Part shown: positions 40,687-47,434 of the stretch, piece by piece | Numbering within the stretch: the stretch's first letter is position 1 | Layout of the letters: each line of letters opens with the position of its first letter | Origin: Desulfobacteraceae bacterium | Lineage (GTDB): Bacteria > Desulfobacterota > Desulfobacteria > Desulfobacterales > Desulfosalsimonadaceae | Direction: 5' to 3' | DNA length: 47,434 nt | Assembly (NCBI GenBank): GCA_003597945.1 | Contig: QZJS01000058.1 | Span: 1 to 47,434 of the forward strand | Program-made: the position numbers and the translations under genes | The notes under the pieces: model-generated | Database searches by the model: none | What the model was told of the DNA's origin: nothing | What the model saw: only the letters and a program-made list of their open reading frames with translations

Positions 40687-41931
40687 TCAAAAAATTCCAA
40701 ATTGGGAAATATCTATAGGGGTAATCACCCCGTTTTCATCCACCGATTCCAGCAGGATCCGGCCGCTGGATTCCGGGTCCTTGTGATTGCTGCCGCTCAA
40801 ATCATAGACATCGCCCGTGGTTTTGAGGAAATCCAGCGGCGCCACCCCGGCTTCCGGCGGCATGACCCCCGTGCCGCGAACCAGTCCCCGCTTCATCATG
40901 ATGGCCCCCACGGCGGCCGGAATGCCGGTGCCTTCGCCCAGGCCTTCGCTTTCCGACAGCAGGTGGAATCTGTATTCCTTGAATCGTCCGTCTTTTTTTC
41001 CTTTGGCGATTACCGACACGCAGCCGCGGGGTTTTTCCAGTCCGGCTTCGGCGATCATCCGTTCCCGCTCCTTTAAAATATAGGCCACGGCAAAATCATA
41101 AGGCGTTACCGTCTGTCCCTTCACGTTGACCGGGTTCCGGCTGTTAAAGCCCAGGCCGCACAGGTCCCGGGTCAGGTCGTAATAGACTTCGGGAATGACC
41201 GATCCCTTGTTGGTAACTCTTTGCAGGTTGATGTGGCGGGGCAGGGTGATCTGTTCGGGATGGGGATAGGGGTAGATCCGGGTTGTGCCGATCACCGGAA
41301 AGTCAAAGGTCTGCCGCAGGGCTATGCCGTCTTCCTCGAAATACTTGACGTAAACCAGCTTCCCATCGAGAAACATGGGGCAGGGGATGGTCATGCAGTG
41401 GAACCGGTGAGCAATAACGCCTTCGCCTTCGATTTTTTCGCCGCCGTGGGTATGGAAAATGTCGATGGATTCGGTTTCGTCCAGGAGCAGGTCCGCGGCC
41501 AGCTTTCCCAGCATGTTGGTGATCCCCGGCGAGTTGCCCATGCCCAGCAGCACCTGAACGCCCTGCTGCCTGACGGCGTCATCCATATCGAGGATCTCAA
41601 GGGTCACGTCCACGTCGTCGCAGACATCCACGTAGTTGATTTTCTTTTCCAGAACGGCTGCTAAGATCGGCTTGACCGTGCGGTAAAAGGGCCCCACGCA
41701 GTTGAGCACGATATCGGCGCCGTCAATGGCTTCCCGGATGCCGGCCGGATCCAGGGCATCCACGAACCGGGCCGATACCCCCGGCGCACCGATATCTGTT
41801 GTCAGCGCTTCCGCGGCCGCCAGGTTGTAATCGCCGATGATGATGGATTCAAAATCCCCGCTTTTTACCAGGGTTTTAACGGCCACGGACCCCACGGCCC
41901 CGGCGCCTCCCAGCACGATAATCTCGGCCAT
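40687..41931 (-). CDS. Saccharopine dehydrogenase family NAD(P)-dependent oxidoreductase
   Basis: This 414-residue protein has an N-terminal Rossmann fold with GGAGAVG (8-14) and an Asp near the ribose site (IIIGDYN, 35-41), followed by the C-terminal saccharopine dehydrogenase-like domain. Such proteins reduce or oxidise lysine-pathway intermediates or related C-N bonds; many members have other or unknown substrates. The ATG follows AAGGGGA. Its neighbours give no pathway clue beyond the FGGY kinase. The family is clear; the substrate is not. Confidence 0.88.
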   Translation of the reverse strand: MAEIIVLGGAGAVGSVAVKTLVKSGDFESIIIGDYNLAAAEALTTDIGAPGVSARFVDALDPAGIREAIDGADIVLNCVGPFYRTVKPILAAVLEKKINYVDVCDDVDVTLEILDMDDAVRQQGVQVLLGMGNSPGITNMLGKLAADLLLDETESIDIFHTHGGEKIEGEGVIAHRFHCMTIPCPMFLDGKLVYVKYFEEDGIALRQTFDFPVIGTTRIYPYPHPEQITLPRHINLQRVTNKGSVIPEVYYDLTRDLCGLGFNSRNPVNVKGQTVTPYDFAVAYILKERERMIAEAGLEKPRGCVSVIAKGKKDGRFKEYRFHLLSESEGLGEGTGIPAAVGAIMMKRGLVRGTGVMPPEAGVAPLDFLKTTGDVYDLSGSNHKDPESSGRILLESVDENGVITPIDISQFGIF

Positions 41932-42010
41932 GTTTATTCCCCTTCATTGGGTTTATTGTTTATTTTAATGTTGTTTCAGATCGTTATAATAAATAATAAA
42001 ATAATTCATT

Positions 42011-42037
42011 TTGTCATCATAGCCGCCATGATATAAA
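42011..42037 (+). promoter_or_regulatory. Candidate promoter giving a near-leaderless transcript
   Basis: TATAAA (42032-42037) lies 15 nt after TTGTCA (42011-42016). A start near 42044 would leave only about 8 nt before the ATG at 42052, which has no Shine-Dalgarno sequence. Confidence 0.3.
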
Positions 42038-42051
42038 ATGGCCATAAAATT

Positions 42052-42735
42052 ATGGACGATATATCAACATCATCGAAAACATCATCGAAAATTCAACATG
42101 CCGGCCCCGTCGCGCCAAGAATCGCCGCGGCCCTGCCCGATTTGATCACCGCCGGGGTGTTCCTGTGGGTCTGGCTGGACCCGAGCGACTGGCGGCATGA
42201 CCTGGTTTCCCAGGGCATGCTCGTGATGCTGGTGGAGTTTATCCTTATTCATTCCTCGCCGTTTCTCGGAAGCGCCGTCATCGCCTATGAACAGCCGCTT
42301 TCCCGGCGTCTTTCCATGGTAGGGGGCCTGGGGGTTTTTTATCTGCTTTTTGTGGGCGGGTGGGCATTGACATTTAAATCCTGGTGGCCCGTCATTGCGT
42401 TTGCCTGGCTTTTTAGCGCGAAGTTCATCGCCGTTTTGTCCGGCCGCCGGCTTGACGAGGAAGGAAAAGCCCGGCAGCAGGGTTTATGGGCCATGTCGAT
42501 TTTATGGTACCTGATGGCGGTGTTTGCCACGCTTTTTCTGCCTATGCCGGAGTTCGGCGTCACCGGTCACGGGCATACTTACGGCATTCCCGGATCCGGG
42601 GAATGGGTGAGCCATCCGCATATCGTCATCGCCGCGGGATTTCTTTATTTTTTCCTGCTTGGTTTTTCCAAACTCAAGGGATGGGATTACGCCACGGGCC
42701 GCCGGGCGGCCCGCCAGGGCGGATCATCGGCATGA
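42052..42735 (+). CDS. Multi-pass membrane protein of unknown function
   Basis: This 227-residue protein has about six hydrophobic helices (roughly 28-44, 52-72, 88-107, 112-130, 144-164, 190-207) and a basic C-terminus. It has no recognised catalytic motif; HGHTYG near 178 and SHPHIV near 190 are histidine-containing loops. The ATG at 42052 lacks a ribosome site. A strong terminator follows at 42796. The function is unknown. Confidence 0.75.
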   Translation: MDDISTSSKTSSKIQHAGPVAPRIAAALPDLITAGVFLWVWLDPSDWRHDLVSQGMLVMLVEFILIHSSPFLGSAVIAYEQPLSRRLSMVGGLGVFYLLFVGGWALTFKSWWPVIAFAWLFSAKFIAVLSGRRLDEEGKARQQGLWAMSILWYLMAVFATLFLPMPEFGVTGHGHTYGIPGSGEWVSHPHIVIAAGFLYFFLLGFSKLKGWDYATGRRAARQGGSSA

Positions 42736-42795
42736 ATTGAGTGATTCGGGGGTCGATGCCGTGTCGTTCAAGATTTCCCTTTTCAGATATGAAGG

Positions 42796-42830
42796 AAACG
42801 GCGTTGATGACAGTTTTATCAACGCCGTTT
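42796..42830 (+). terminator. Intrinsic terminator between convergent genes
   Basis: AAACGGCGTTGAT (42796-42808) pairs perfectly with ATCAACGCCGTTT (42818-42830), a 13-bp stem with a 9-nt loop, followed by TTCATTT. It serves the plus-strand membrane protein gene and could stop minus-strand transcripts as well. Confidence 0.88.
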
Positions 42831-42857
42831 TCATTTCATGCCCGGCAACGCGGCATC

Positions 42858-44708
42858 CTAAAACAGATGGACATGCACGGTATCGGCGGTCAGGGTGGCC
42901 GCGGGTTCGTCGAACTCGCCGAAGGCTTCGATTTTCCAGATCAGCGCGCTGTTTTCCAGGCGGGCTTCCAGGTCCGCCGCAAATGCGACGAAATCCGTGA
43001 ATACTGTCCGTCCGCGCCGGCCGTGGATGTTGTAGAACCCGGTTTTTCCGACGGCTGGCACGATCACCGGCGCATCCGGCAGCGTTGTTAAATCCGTGAT
43101 GACCCGACCCTGAAAGACATGGTGAAAACGCGCCGCGCCTTCCAGGTCAAGGGTCAGCGCGTCAGACGCGATGTCGACGGCATACGCGGATGCCGGCCGC
43201 CAGTGAACCTTTAACACCGAGGGAACCTGTTCCACATTAACAATGGTCCGGGCCTGGAAATCCGGCGGGTTGGCGCCAAACGGCGCCATATGGCCCATCA
43301 CCCGGACCGGCGCGCCCGGGGCCAAAGATGAAATATCCAGGGCCCCCGTGGCGATTTCATAGTTTGCGGGATCGGCCCCGGCGGCGGTGAAATCAAAAAT
43401 CGACACATCCCGGTTGTCGATGGACCGCAGGTCCACCACCAGGGGCGCTTCATCGGCCGAATAGGGATCCGCCGACACCACCACGCCGCTGACGGTGGTC
43501 ATCAGTAATGTGACGGCCCCGTCAAGGGCATCAATGACGGCGCCGTTGTCCGGATCGGAAGACAGGGTCCCGAACACGATAACCCCCTGTCCGATGGATA
43601 TATCGTCAATGGTATACGGATCCTCGGATAATTCGCGCCGCACTTTTGTGGTTTCCCCCAGCAGCACCGTGACATCGTCGTTAAATGCGGCCCGGCCGTC
43701 GGTCCGTTTCAAGGTGGCGCCCTTGAGGGTCAGCACGTCGCCTTCCCGGGACGCCACGTTTCCCGCGGCCGTATCCTGATCGCCGCCGGGCACGCTTGAA
43801 CCCGCCGTCACTTCCGCGGCGACAAAACGGTAAGGCCTGAATTTCAGGTCTCCCATCACCACCACCGCGCTGAACGGCTCCAGTCCGGCCAGGGTCGTCA
43901 GCCCTTCGGCGCCTTTATAAATCTGGCCGTTGATATCATAGGTGGTGTCATCGTCGGTCAGGATCGTCAGGGCGCCGAAGCGGGGTTCTCTGTTTAAAAG
44001 GGAATGGCGGAAGGGTTTTACGACTATTTCAAAACGCTCTGTTTCAACATCCACGGACTTCAAAGGCCCTCGGATGCGGTGGGGCTTGGGGTCCTCGGGC
44101 TGAATATCGGCGATCAACGTGGGGTCCACCGTAAGGATGGGGTCCCCGGATATATCGAAATCAACGGTGTTTGAGGCGTTAAGATCAAAGTCGAGCATCA
44201 GGTAGGCGGGCGTTCCCGGCGCGACCACCAGGGGCTTGTCGCCGGCGAGCTGAACGGAAACGGTCAGCAGTTCCAAGGCGTTTCCGTCGCCGTCGAGAAT
44301 CGTCGTAACCGAGGCCGCGTCACCCGATTCGGTTTCCACCTGGATATCGGCGTCCCGATAATCGAGCACCATGGTGACAGTGTCGTAAACCCCGCCGGGT
44401 ATGGTGCGGATCATGAAAAATTCGGTCAGATCGACATACTGGGCGAAATCCACCCGGGTGGAAAGGGGCAGGGTGTCCACCACGGCGCCGTTTTTTTTGT
44501 GAAGGGTCAGGGAAACCACGTCCACGGTGTAGGTGGCGAAATCGCCGGCCGCGTCGGTCAGGCCGATCATCACGTCGCCGTTTGCCGCGCCCGCGGCGGT
44601 TTCGGCATCCGAAGAGTCGCCGTTGCACCCGTACAGCCCGGCTGTGATTAGGGCAGTCAGCAACACGCACGTAATGAGAAGTCTTCTGTTAAACGCTGGG
44701 AATTTCAT
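42858..44708 (-). CDS. DUF4382-domain lipoprotein, predicted ECF-controlled
   Basis: This 616-residue protein has a signal peptide with a lipobox ending GLYGC (Cys28). The next ~150 residues (VMIGLTDAAGDFATYTVDVVSLTLHKKNG...VDLTEFFMIRTIPGGVYDTVTMVLDY) are a DUF4382 domain, found in surface or periplasmic lipoproteins. The remaining ~430 residues are beta-rich with repeated segments about 80-100 long (RFEIVVKPF..., VLTLKGATLKRTDG..., AVTLLMTTVSGVVVSADPY...) that suggest tandem OB-like domains (DUF5666-like). The function is unknown, probably envelope structural or binding. A bipartite promoter at 44820-44849 matches that of the ECF sigma gene. Confidence 0.82.
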   Translation of the reverse strand: MKFPAFNRRLLITCVLLTALITAGLYGCNGDSSDAETAAGAANGDVMIGLTDAAGDFATYTVDVVSLTLHKKNGAVVDTLPLSTRVDFAQYVDLTEFFMIRTIPGGVYDTVTMVLDYRDADIQVETESGDAASVTTILDGDGNALELLTVSVQLAGDKPLVVAPGTPAYLMLDFDLNASNTVDFDISGDPILTVDPTLIADIQPEDPKPHRIRGPLKSVDVETERFEIVVKPFRHSLLNREPRFGALTILTDDDTTYDINGQIYKGAEGLTTLAGLEPFSAVVVMGDLKFRPYRFVAAEVTAGSSVPGGDQDTAAGNVASREGDVLTLKGATLKRTDGRAAFNDDVTVLLGETTKVRRELSEDPYTIDDISIGQGVIVFGTLSSDPDNGAVIDALDGAVTLLMTTVSGVVVSADPYSADEAPLVVDLRSIDNRDVSIFDFTAAGADPANYEIATGALDISSLAPGAPVRVMGHMAPFGANPPDFQARTIVNVEQVPSVLKVHWRPASAYAVDIASDALTLDLEGAARFHHVFQGRVITDLTTLPDAPVIVPAVGKTGFYNIHGRRGRTVFTDFVAFAADLEARLENSALIWKIEAFGEFDEPAATLTADTVHVHLF

Positions 44709-44819
44709 GTTGGATTCTCCTTTTTTCTTTTATTATGAATGGCGATTCGTCCCGCCGAGGCCGGCGCGGCGGATTTGAACCGGTGGCGTCATATCCATGG
44801 CGTCGCGGCATTTACCTGT

Positions 44820-44849
44820 TTAAACCCCCGGCCTTCGGAAAAGTTTCAC
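44820..44849 (-). promoter_or_regulatory. ECF-type promoter of the DUF4382 lipoprotein gene
   Basis: On the minus strand GTGAAACTTTTCCG (44849-44836) is followed after the same spacing as at 46271 by GTTTAA (44825-44820). TGAAAC is a known -35 pattern of ECF sigma factors (as for Bacillus SigW). The leader to the ATG at 44708 is about 105 nt. Confidence 0.65.
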
Positions 44850-44872
44850 GGAGAATGAAAAAAAGAGTTTTC

Positions 44873-44902
44873 TTGACTCCACAAAGCGTTTAACCATATG
44901 AT
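44873..44902 (+). promoter_or_regulatory. Sigma-70 promoter of the outer-membrane protein gene
   Basis: TTGACT (44873-44878) and TATGAT (44897-44902), 18 nt apart, each match five of six consensus bases. They lie about 47 nt before the ATG at 44949. Confidence 0.6.
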
Positions 44903-44948
44903 CTTTATTAATTTTCAGTCGGATAAACCGGTTTAAGGGAAACGGGCG

Positions 44949-46235
44949 ATGCGCGGACGGAAACCTTGGAGACCCTGGAAATCATGGATGCCGGCATTCC
45001 TGCTGCTGATGCTGGCGGGTTTTGGTGAACCCGCGCATCCGGTGGAATATCGGTTCAACGTCGACGTGTTTGAGGGTCTGTTTTATGAGGAAAATTTGTT
45101 TTCCGAAAGCACTCGGACCTTTGATCAGGATGACCGATACAATATTATAGGCGTCTATCCGGGCCTGCGTCTTGATTTTGAAAATAATGCCCATGCTTCG
45201 GTTCTCGGGGAAATGGAATGGATCCATTCGTGGGAGGCCGCTTCGGACGAGCGGCTCACCGAAGATGAGACCAGGGTCGGAATCGCTCATGCGTTTGTTG
45301 GCTGGACGTCCCCGTTGTGGTCGGTTGAGGCGGGCAGGATGCCGTTTCGTATGGGAGACGGCAGGATTTTATCCAACGATGAACCGGGCGCATCATTTGC
45401 CTATGGCGGCCGTGCGAAAACCTATTGGCAAGGCGATTTCCTCCTGGCCTTTGATGCATGCCCCATGGCGGCCCTGACATGGGGATTCCGGCCGGCGTTT
45501 TATGAAACCTTCGAACTCACAGCGATCTGGTTCAAGGACCGGGAAAATCGCATGGCCGGGCTTTTCCGGCCCTGGTTTGTCGACGCCGGCGTGAAAAGTT
45601 CCGGCGATCTTTACTGGATCGGCGGGGACGCGGATTTTTTCGCGGGAGACGTCTATCTGTCGGTGATGGCATTCTACCAGTTCGGCGCCGTCAGGGTGGA
45701 TTTTCCCAACGCGGGGACCCGCATGGATGTTGCCGCTTACATGGCCGACCTGGAGGCATCCTATAATATAACGGATCGGATGTCGGCCGGAGGGTTCCTT
45801 TTTCTGGCCAGCGGCGACCGCCGCCCCCTGCGGGGGAACGTGGAGGCGTTTTTATCTCCCATGCCGTTTCATGACCGTTCCCCCATTTTTTTCTCCGGCG
45901 GTTTTGAAAGATACGACCGGAGCGAATCGTTCCGGCTTGGCGGGGTCACCTGGGCCGGGGTGGCGACGCCGGGGCTGACTCTTTCTTTTTATGATCCGTC
46001 CGGCTTCAACGCGGTATTTTCCGGGGCCGTGATGTTTCCGGACGGCGAACTTATGGATTTCGACGACTGGATCGGCTGGGAAACCGATATCGACCTGTCG
46101 TTTGAATACGGTCCCCATTGCCGTTTCTTTGCCGAAGGCGGTGTGTTTTTCCACGGCGATCATGTTCGAAACATCAGCGGAACCCGGCCCGATCCGGCAT
46201 ACCGGCTTGCCGGAGGCGTTGTGTTGTCCTATTAG
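44949..46235 (+). CDS. Outer-membrane beta-barrel (porin-like) protein of unknown substrate
   Basis: This 428-residue protein has a signal peptide (about 1-28, with a hydrophobic core WMPAFLLLMLAGFG) and then alternating amphipathic strands rich in aromatic residues (YRFNVDVFEGLFYEENLF, HSWEAASDERL, FSYGGRAKTYWQGDFLLAFDA-like stretches), ending in YRLAGGVVLSY, a terminal Tyr typical of barrel proteins. It should be an outer-membrane porin or channel; the substrate is unknown. It is divergent to the DUF4382 lipoprotein gene and upstream of the ECF sigma gene, 74 nt away. It has its own housekeeping-type promoter. Confidence 0.7.
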   Translation: MRGRKPWRPWKSWMPAFLLLMLAGFGEPAHPVEYRFNVDVFEGLFYEENLFSESTRTFDQDDRYNIIGVYPGLRLDFENNAHASVLGEMEWIHSWEAASDERLTEDETRVGIAHAFVGWTSPLWSVEAGRMPFRMGDGRILSNDEPGASFAYGGRAKTYWQGDFLLAFDACPMAALTWGFRPAFYETFELTAIWFKDRENRMAGLFRPWFVDAGVKSSGDLYWIGGDADFFAGDVYLSVMAFYQFGAVRVDFPNAGTRMDVAAYMADLEASYNITDRMSAGGFLFLASGDRRPLRGNVEAFLSPMPFHDRSPIFFSGGFERYDRSESFRLGGVTWAGVATPGLTLSFYDPSGFNAVFSGAVMFPDGELMDFDDWIGWETDIDLSFEYGPHCRFFAEGGVFFHGDHVRNISGTRPDPAYRLAGGVVLSY

Positions 46236-46270
46236 CGCCTTGTTTCTGAATGGGTGAAAAAAACGGCGCG

Positions 46271-46300
46271 GGTGAAACTTTTCCGATTTTTCGGAGTTTA
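46271..46300 (+). promoter_or_regulatory. ECF-type autoregulatory promoter of the sigma factor gene
   Basis: GTGAAACTTTTCCG (46271-46284) is followed after 10 nt by GTTTAA (46295-46300); TGAAAC to GTTTAA spacing is 17 nt. The identical bipartite motif occurs before the DUF4382 gene on the other strand. The expected start site is about 46307, so the ATG at 46310 would be nearly leaderless. Confidence 0.65.
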
Positions 46301-46309
46301 ATGTCATAG

Positions 46310-46885
46310 ATGAAGACGGATCCGGAAATCGAACTCATGCTGCGGTTTAAAAACGGGGATGAAGGCGCATTCCAGCGACTGTTCAACTTGTACCGGAAGC
46401 CGATGGTCAATTTCTGTTACCGGTTTTGCGGGGACCGGGCCGCGGCGGAAGACCTGGCCCAGGATGTGTTCATCCGGGTCTACCGGGCCGCCGGCGGGTA
46501 TGAGGCAACAGCCCGGTTTTCCACATGGATTTACCGGATTGCGGTGAATGTTTGCTTGAATGAATTCCGGAGCCGAAAACGCAAACCCGTGATCACGTCC
46601 ATGGATCAGCCGGCAGTGGGAACCGGCGACCGGCCGGCCGAATATCCGGATCATCGGACCCCGTCCGCCGACGAGGCCCTGGCGGCCGGTCAGCGGGACG
46701 AATGGCTCCGCGCCGCGTTTCAGCGCCTCCCGGAGCGGCAGCGGATGGCACTGATGCTGCGGACGTTTCATGAATTTTCTTACGATGAAATCGCCGGACA
46801 GATGATGATCTCGACGGCCAACGTAAAAACTCTTATTTTCAGGGCACGGGAGCAGTTGAAAGAAATGCTGGCCCACCCGGTGTGA
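46310..46885 (+). CDS. ECF-family RNA polymerase sigma factor
   Basis: This 191-residue protein has sigma region 2 (AAEDLAQDVFIRVYRAAGGYEATARFSTWIYRIAVNVCLNEFRSRKRK, about 44-92) and region 4 (FQRLPERQRMALMLRTFHEFSYDEIAGQMMISTANVKTLIFRAREQLKEML, about 136-187), joined by a short linker without region 3, which defines the ECF group. It directs RNA polymerase to envelope-stress or surface genes. The next gene encodes its zinc-finger anti-sigma factor. An ATG at 46337 is an alternative start. It is likely autoregulated through the promoter at 46271. Confidence 0.93.
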   Translation: MKTDPEIELMLRFKNGDEGAFQRLFNLYRKPMVNFCYRFCGDRAAAEDLAQDVFIRVYRAAGGYEATARFSTWIYRIAVNVCLNEFRSRKRKPVITSMDQPAVGTGDRPAEYPDHRTPSADEALAAGQRDEWLRAAFQRLPERQRMALMLRTFHEFSYDEIAGQMMISTANVKTLIFRAREQLKEMLAHPV

Positions 46886-46984
46886 TGGATGTGATCAACG
46901 ATTATGTGATCATGAATTGATGGCATTCCGATGACCCGGCCGAAAGAAACGGGGCGGAAAGGGATATAAAAAAAGGACAAAAGA

Positions 46985-47434
46985 ATGAAACGGATTTGCG
47001 GCGATAAGGAACAAATTTCGACGTTTCTGGACGGGGCACTGCCGGAAAGGGAGGCGGCCGCCGTAAAGGCCCACCTGGACGATTGTCCCGAATGCCGGAA
47101 GGAAATGGCGGCCTATGGGAAACTGACCGATCTGCTGTGGGGCATGCCGGCGGTCGAGCCTTCCGATGGGTTTAACCGGGAATTCTGGCGAAAAATCGAG
47201 GCGGAAAAAACGCGCCAATCCCGATGGCGCATTTTTCGCCCCGGAACCTGGGGCTGGCGGCCGGCGGCGGCGTTTGCGGCGGTGCTGCTGGTTGTCGGCG
47301 GCATCGCCGTGTACCGGGCCATGCCGCCTGCCCGGGTGATTGTCGTATCCGACGCCGGCGTGGCGGAAACCATGGATGCCGCGGGAATGTCCATTGCCGC
47401 TGACCTGGATTTCTATCAGGACATGGACCTTGTC
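46985..47434 (+). CDS. Zinc-finger anti-sigma factor (3' end cut by window edge)
   Basis: From ATG 46985 (after AAAGGAC) 150 codons are open to the edge. The N-terminus has the ZAS zinc motif HLDDCPECRKE (His30, Cys34, Cys37) in a helical domain that would clamp the ECF factor, then a linker and one membrane helix (about 93-111, PAAAFAAVLLVVGGIAVY). The periplasmic part is only begun. It would sequester the sigma factor at the inner membrane until released by a signal. The pairing with the sigma gene 99 nt upstream is typical. Its periplasmic sensor domain is outside the window. Confidence 0.88.
   Translation, partial: MKRICGDKEQISTFLDGALPEREAAAVKAHLDDCPECRKEMAAYGKLTDLLWGMPAVEPSDGFNREFWRKIEAEKTRQSRWRIFRPGTWGWRPAAAFAAVLLVVGGIAVYRAMPPARVIVVSDAGVAETMDAAGMSIAADLDFYQDMDLV

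Noticed and set aside
46889-46912. Direct repeat ATGTGATCA (x2) between sigma and anti-sigma genes as a CRP-type site
   Set aside because: The copies are direct, not inverted, and lie between co-transcribed genes; no TGTGA-N6-TCACA pattern is formed.

Overview
The window looks like chromosome of a sulfate-reducing member of the Desulfobacterota (a Desulfobacterales-type 'deltaproteobacterium'). The main reason is a complete Qrc menaquinone-reductase operon (qrcABCD), a complex of sulfate reducers that take electrons from periplasmic hydrogenases and formate dehydrogenases. It is flanked by system II cytochrome c maturation genes (resB, ccsB). The many acyl-CoA functions (crotonase, long-chain acyl-CoA ligase, 2-hydroxyacyl-CoA lyase) and the GC-rich coding sequence fit this. 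The assignment is an inference from gene content; no rRNA or tRNA gene is present.

Layout. 1-0.8 kb: an enoyl-CoA hydratase running off the left edge. 1.1-1.8 kb: a PmtA-type phospholipid methyltransferase. 2.0-2.9 kb: a GEMM-type (cyclic dinucleotide) riboswitch with an overlapping intrinsic terminator, controlling an SGNH-hydrolase lipoprotein. 3.1-5.2 kb, minus strand: a lipase-chaperone-like protein and an amidohydrolase. 5.3-10.1 kb, plus strand: a YyaL/DUF255 thioredoxin-like protein, a rhodanese-ferritin fusion and an ILVBL/HACL2-type thiamine-diphosphate lyase. 10.2-10.9 kb: a TumA/TumE toxin-antitoxin pair. 11.1-15.1 kb, minus: murA and comEC. 15.1-23.0 kb, minus: resB-ccsB and qrcABCD, plus an unannotated 55-residue single-pass membrane protein directly after qrcD. 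23.1-27.6 kb, plus: a fold-back repeat, lpoB and a COG3014 lipoprotein, a second fold-back repeat and a large MscS channel. 27.7-28.8 kb, minus: a universal stress protein and a lipoprotein with a G8 tract at its ribosome binding site. 29.2-36.2 kb, plus: a branched-chain amino acid type ABC importer (livM, livH, binding protein, livG, livF) ending in an acyl-CoA ligase.

36.2-38.7 kb is a worn toxin-antitoxin island. It holds a Phd-type antitoxin with an intact promoter and operator but only the last ~32 residues of its PIN toxin; a DUF2283-HigB chimera paired with an XRE antitoxin; an intact ParE/RelB-like pair; and a decayed second copy of that pair's antitoxin. 38.8-42.7 kb: an FGGY kinase, a ~190-nt fold-back repeat, a saccharopine-dehydrogenase-like oxidoreductase and a membrane protein. 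42.8-47.4 kb: a DUF4382 lipoprotein, a divergent outer-membrane barrel, an ECF sigma factor and its zinc-finger anti-sigma factor (cut by the right edge). The same bipartite promoter motif lies before the sigma gene and before the DUF4382 lipoprotein gene, which suggests a self-activating envelope regulon.

How the genes work together. ResB/CcsB would attach the haems of QrcA, so 15-23 kb forms a respiratory module. The importer plus ligase would take up and activate a carboxylic acid feeding CoA-thioester degradation. The most unusual signals are the riboswitch-controlled lipoprotein, the small Qrc-linked protein, the ECF promoter pair, the fused and deleted toxin-antitoxin genes and the three large fold-back repeats.
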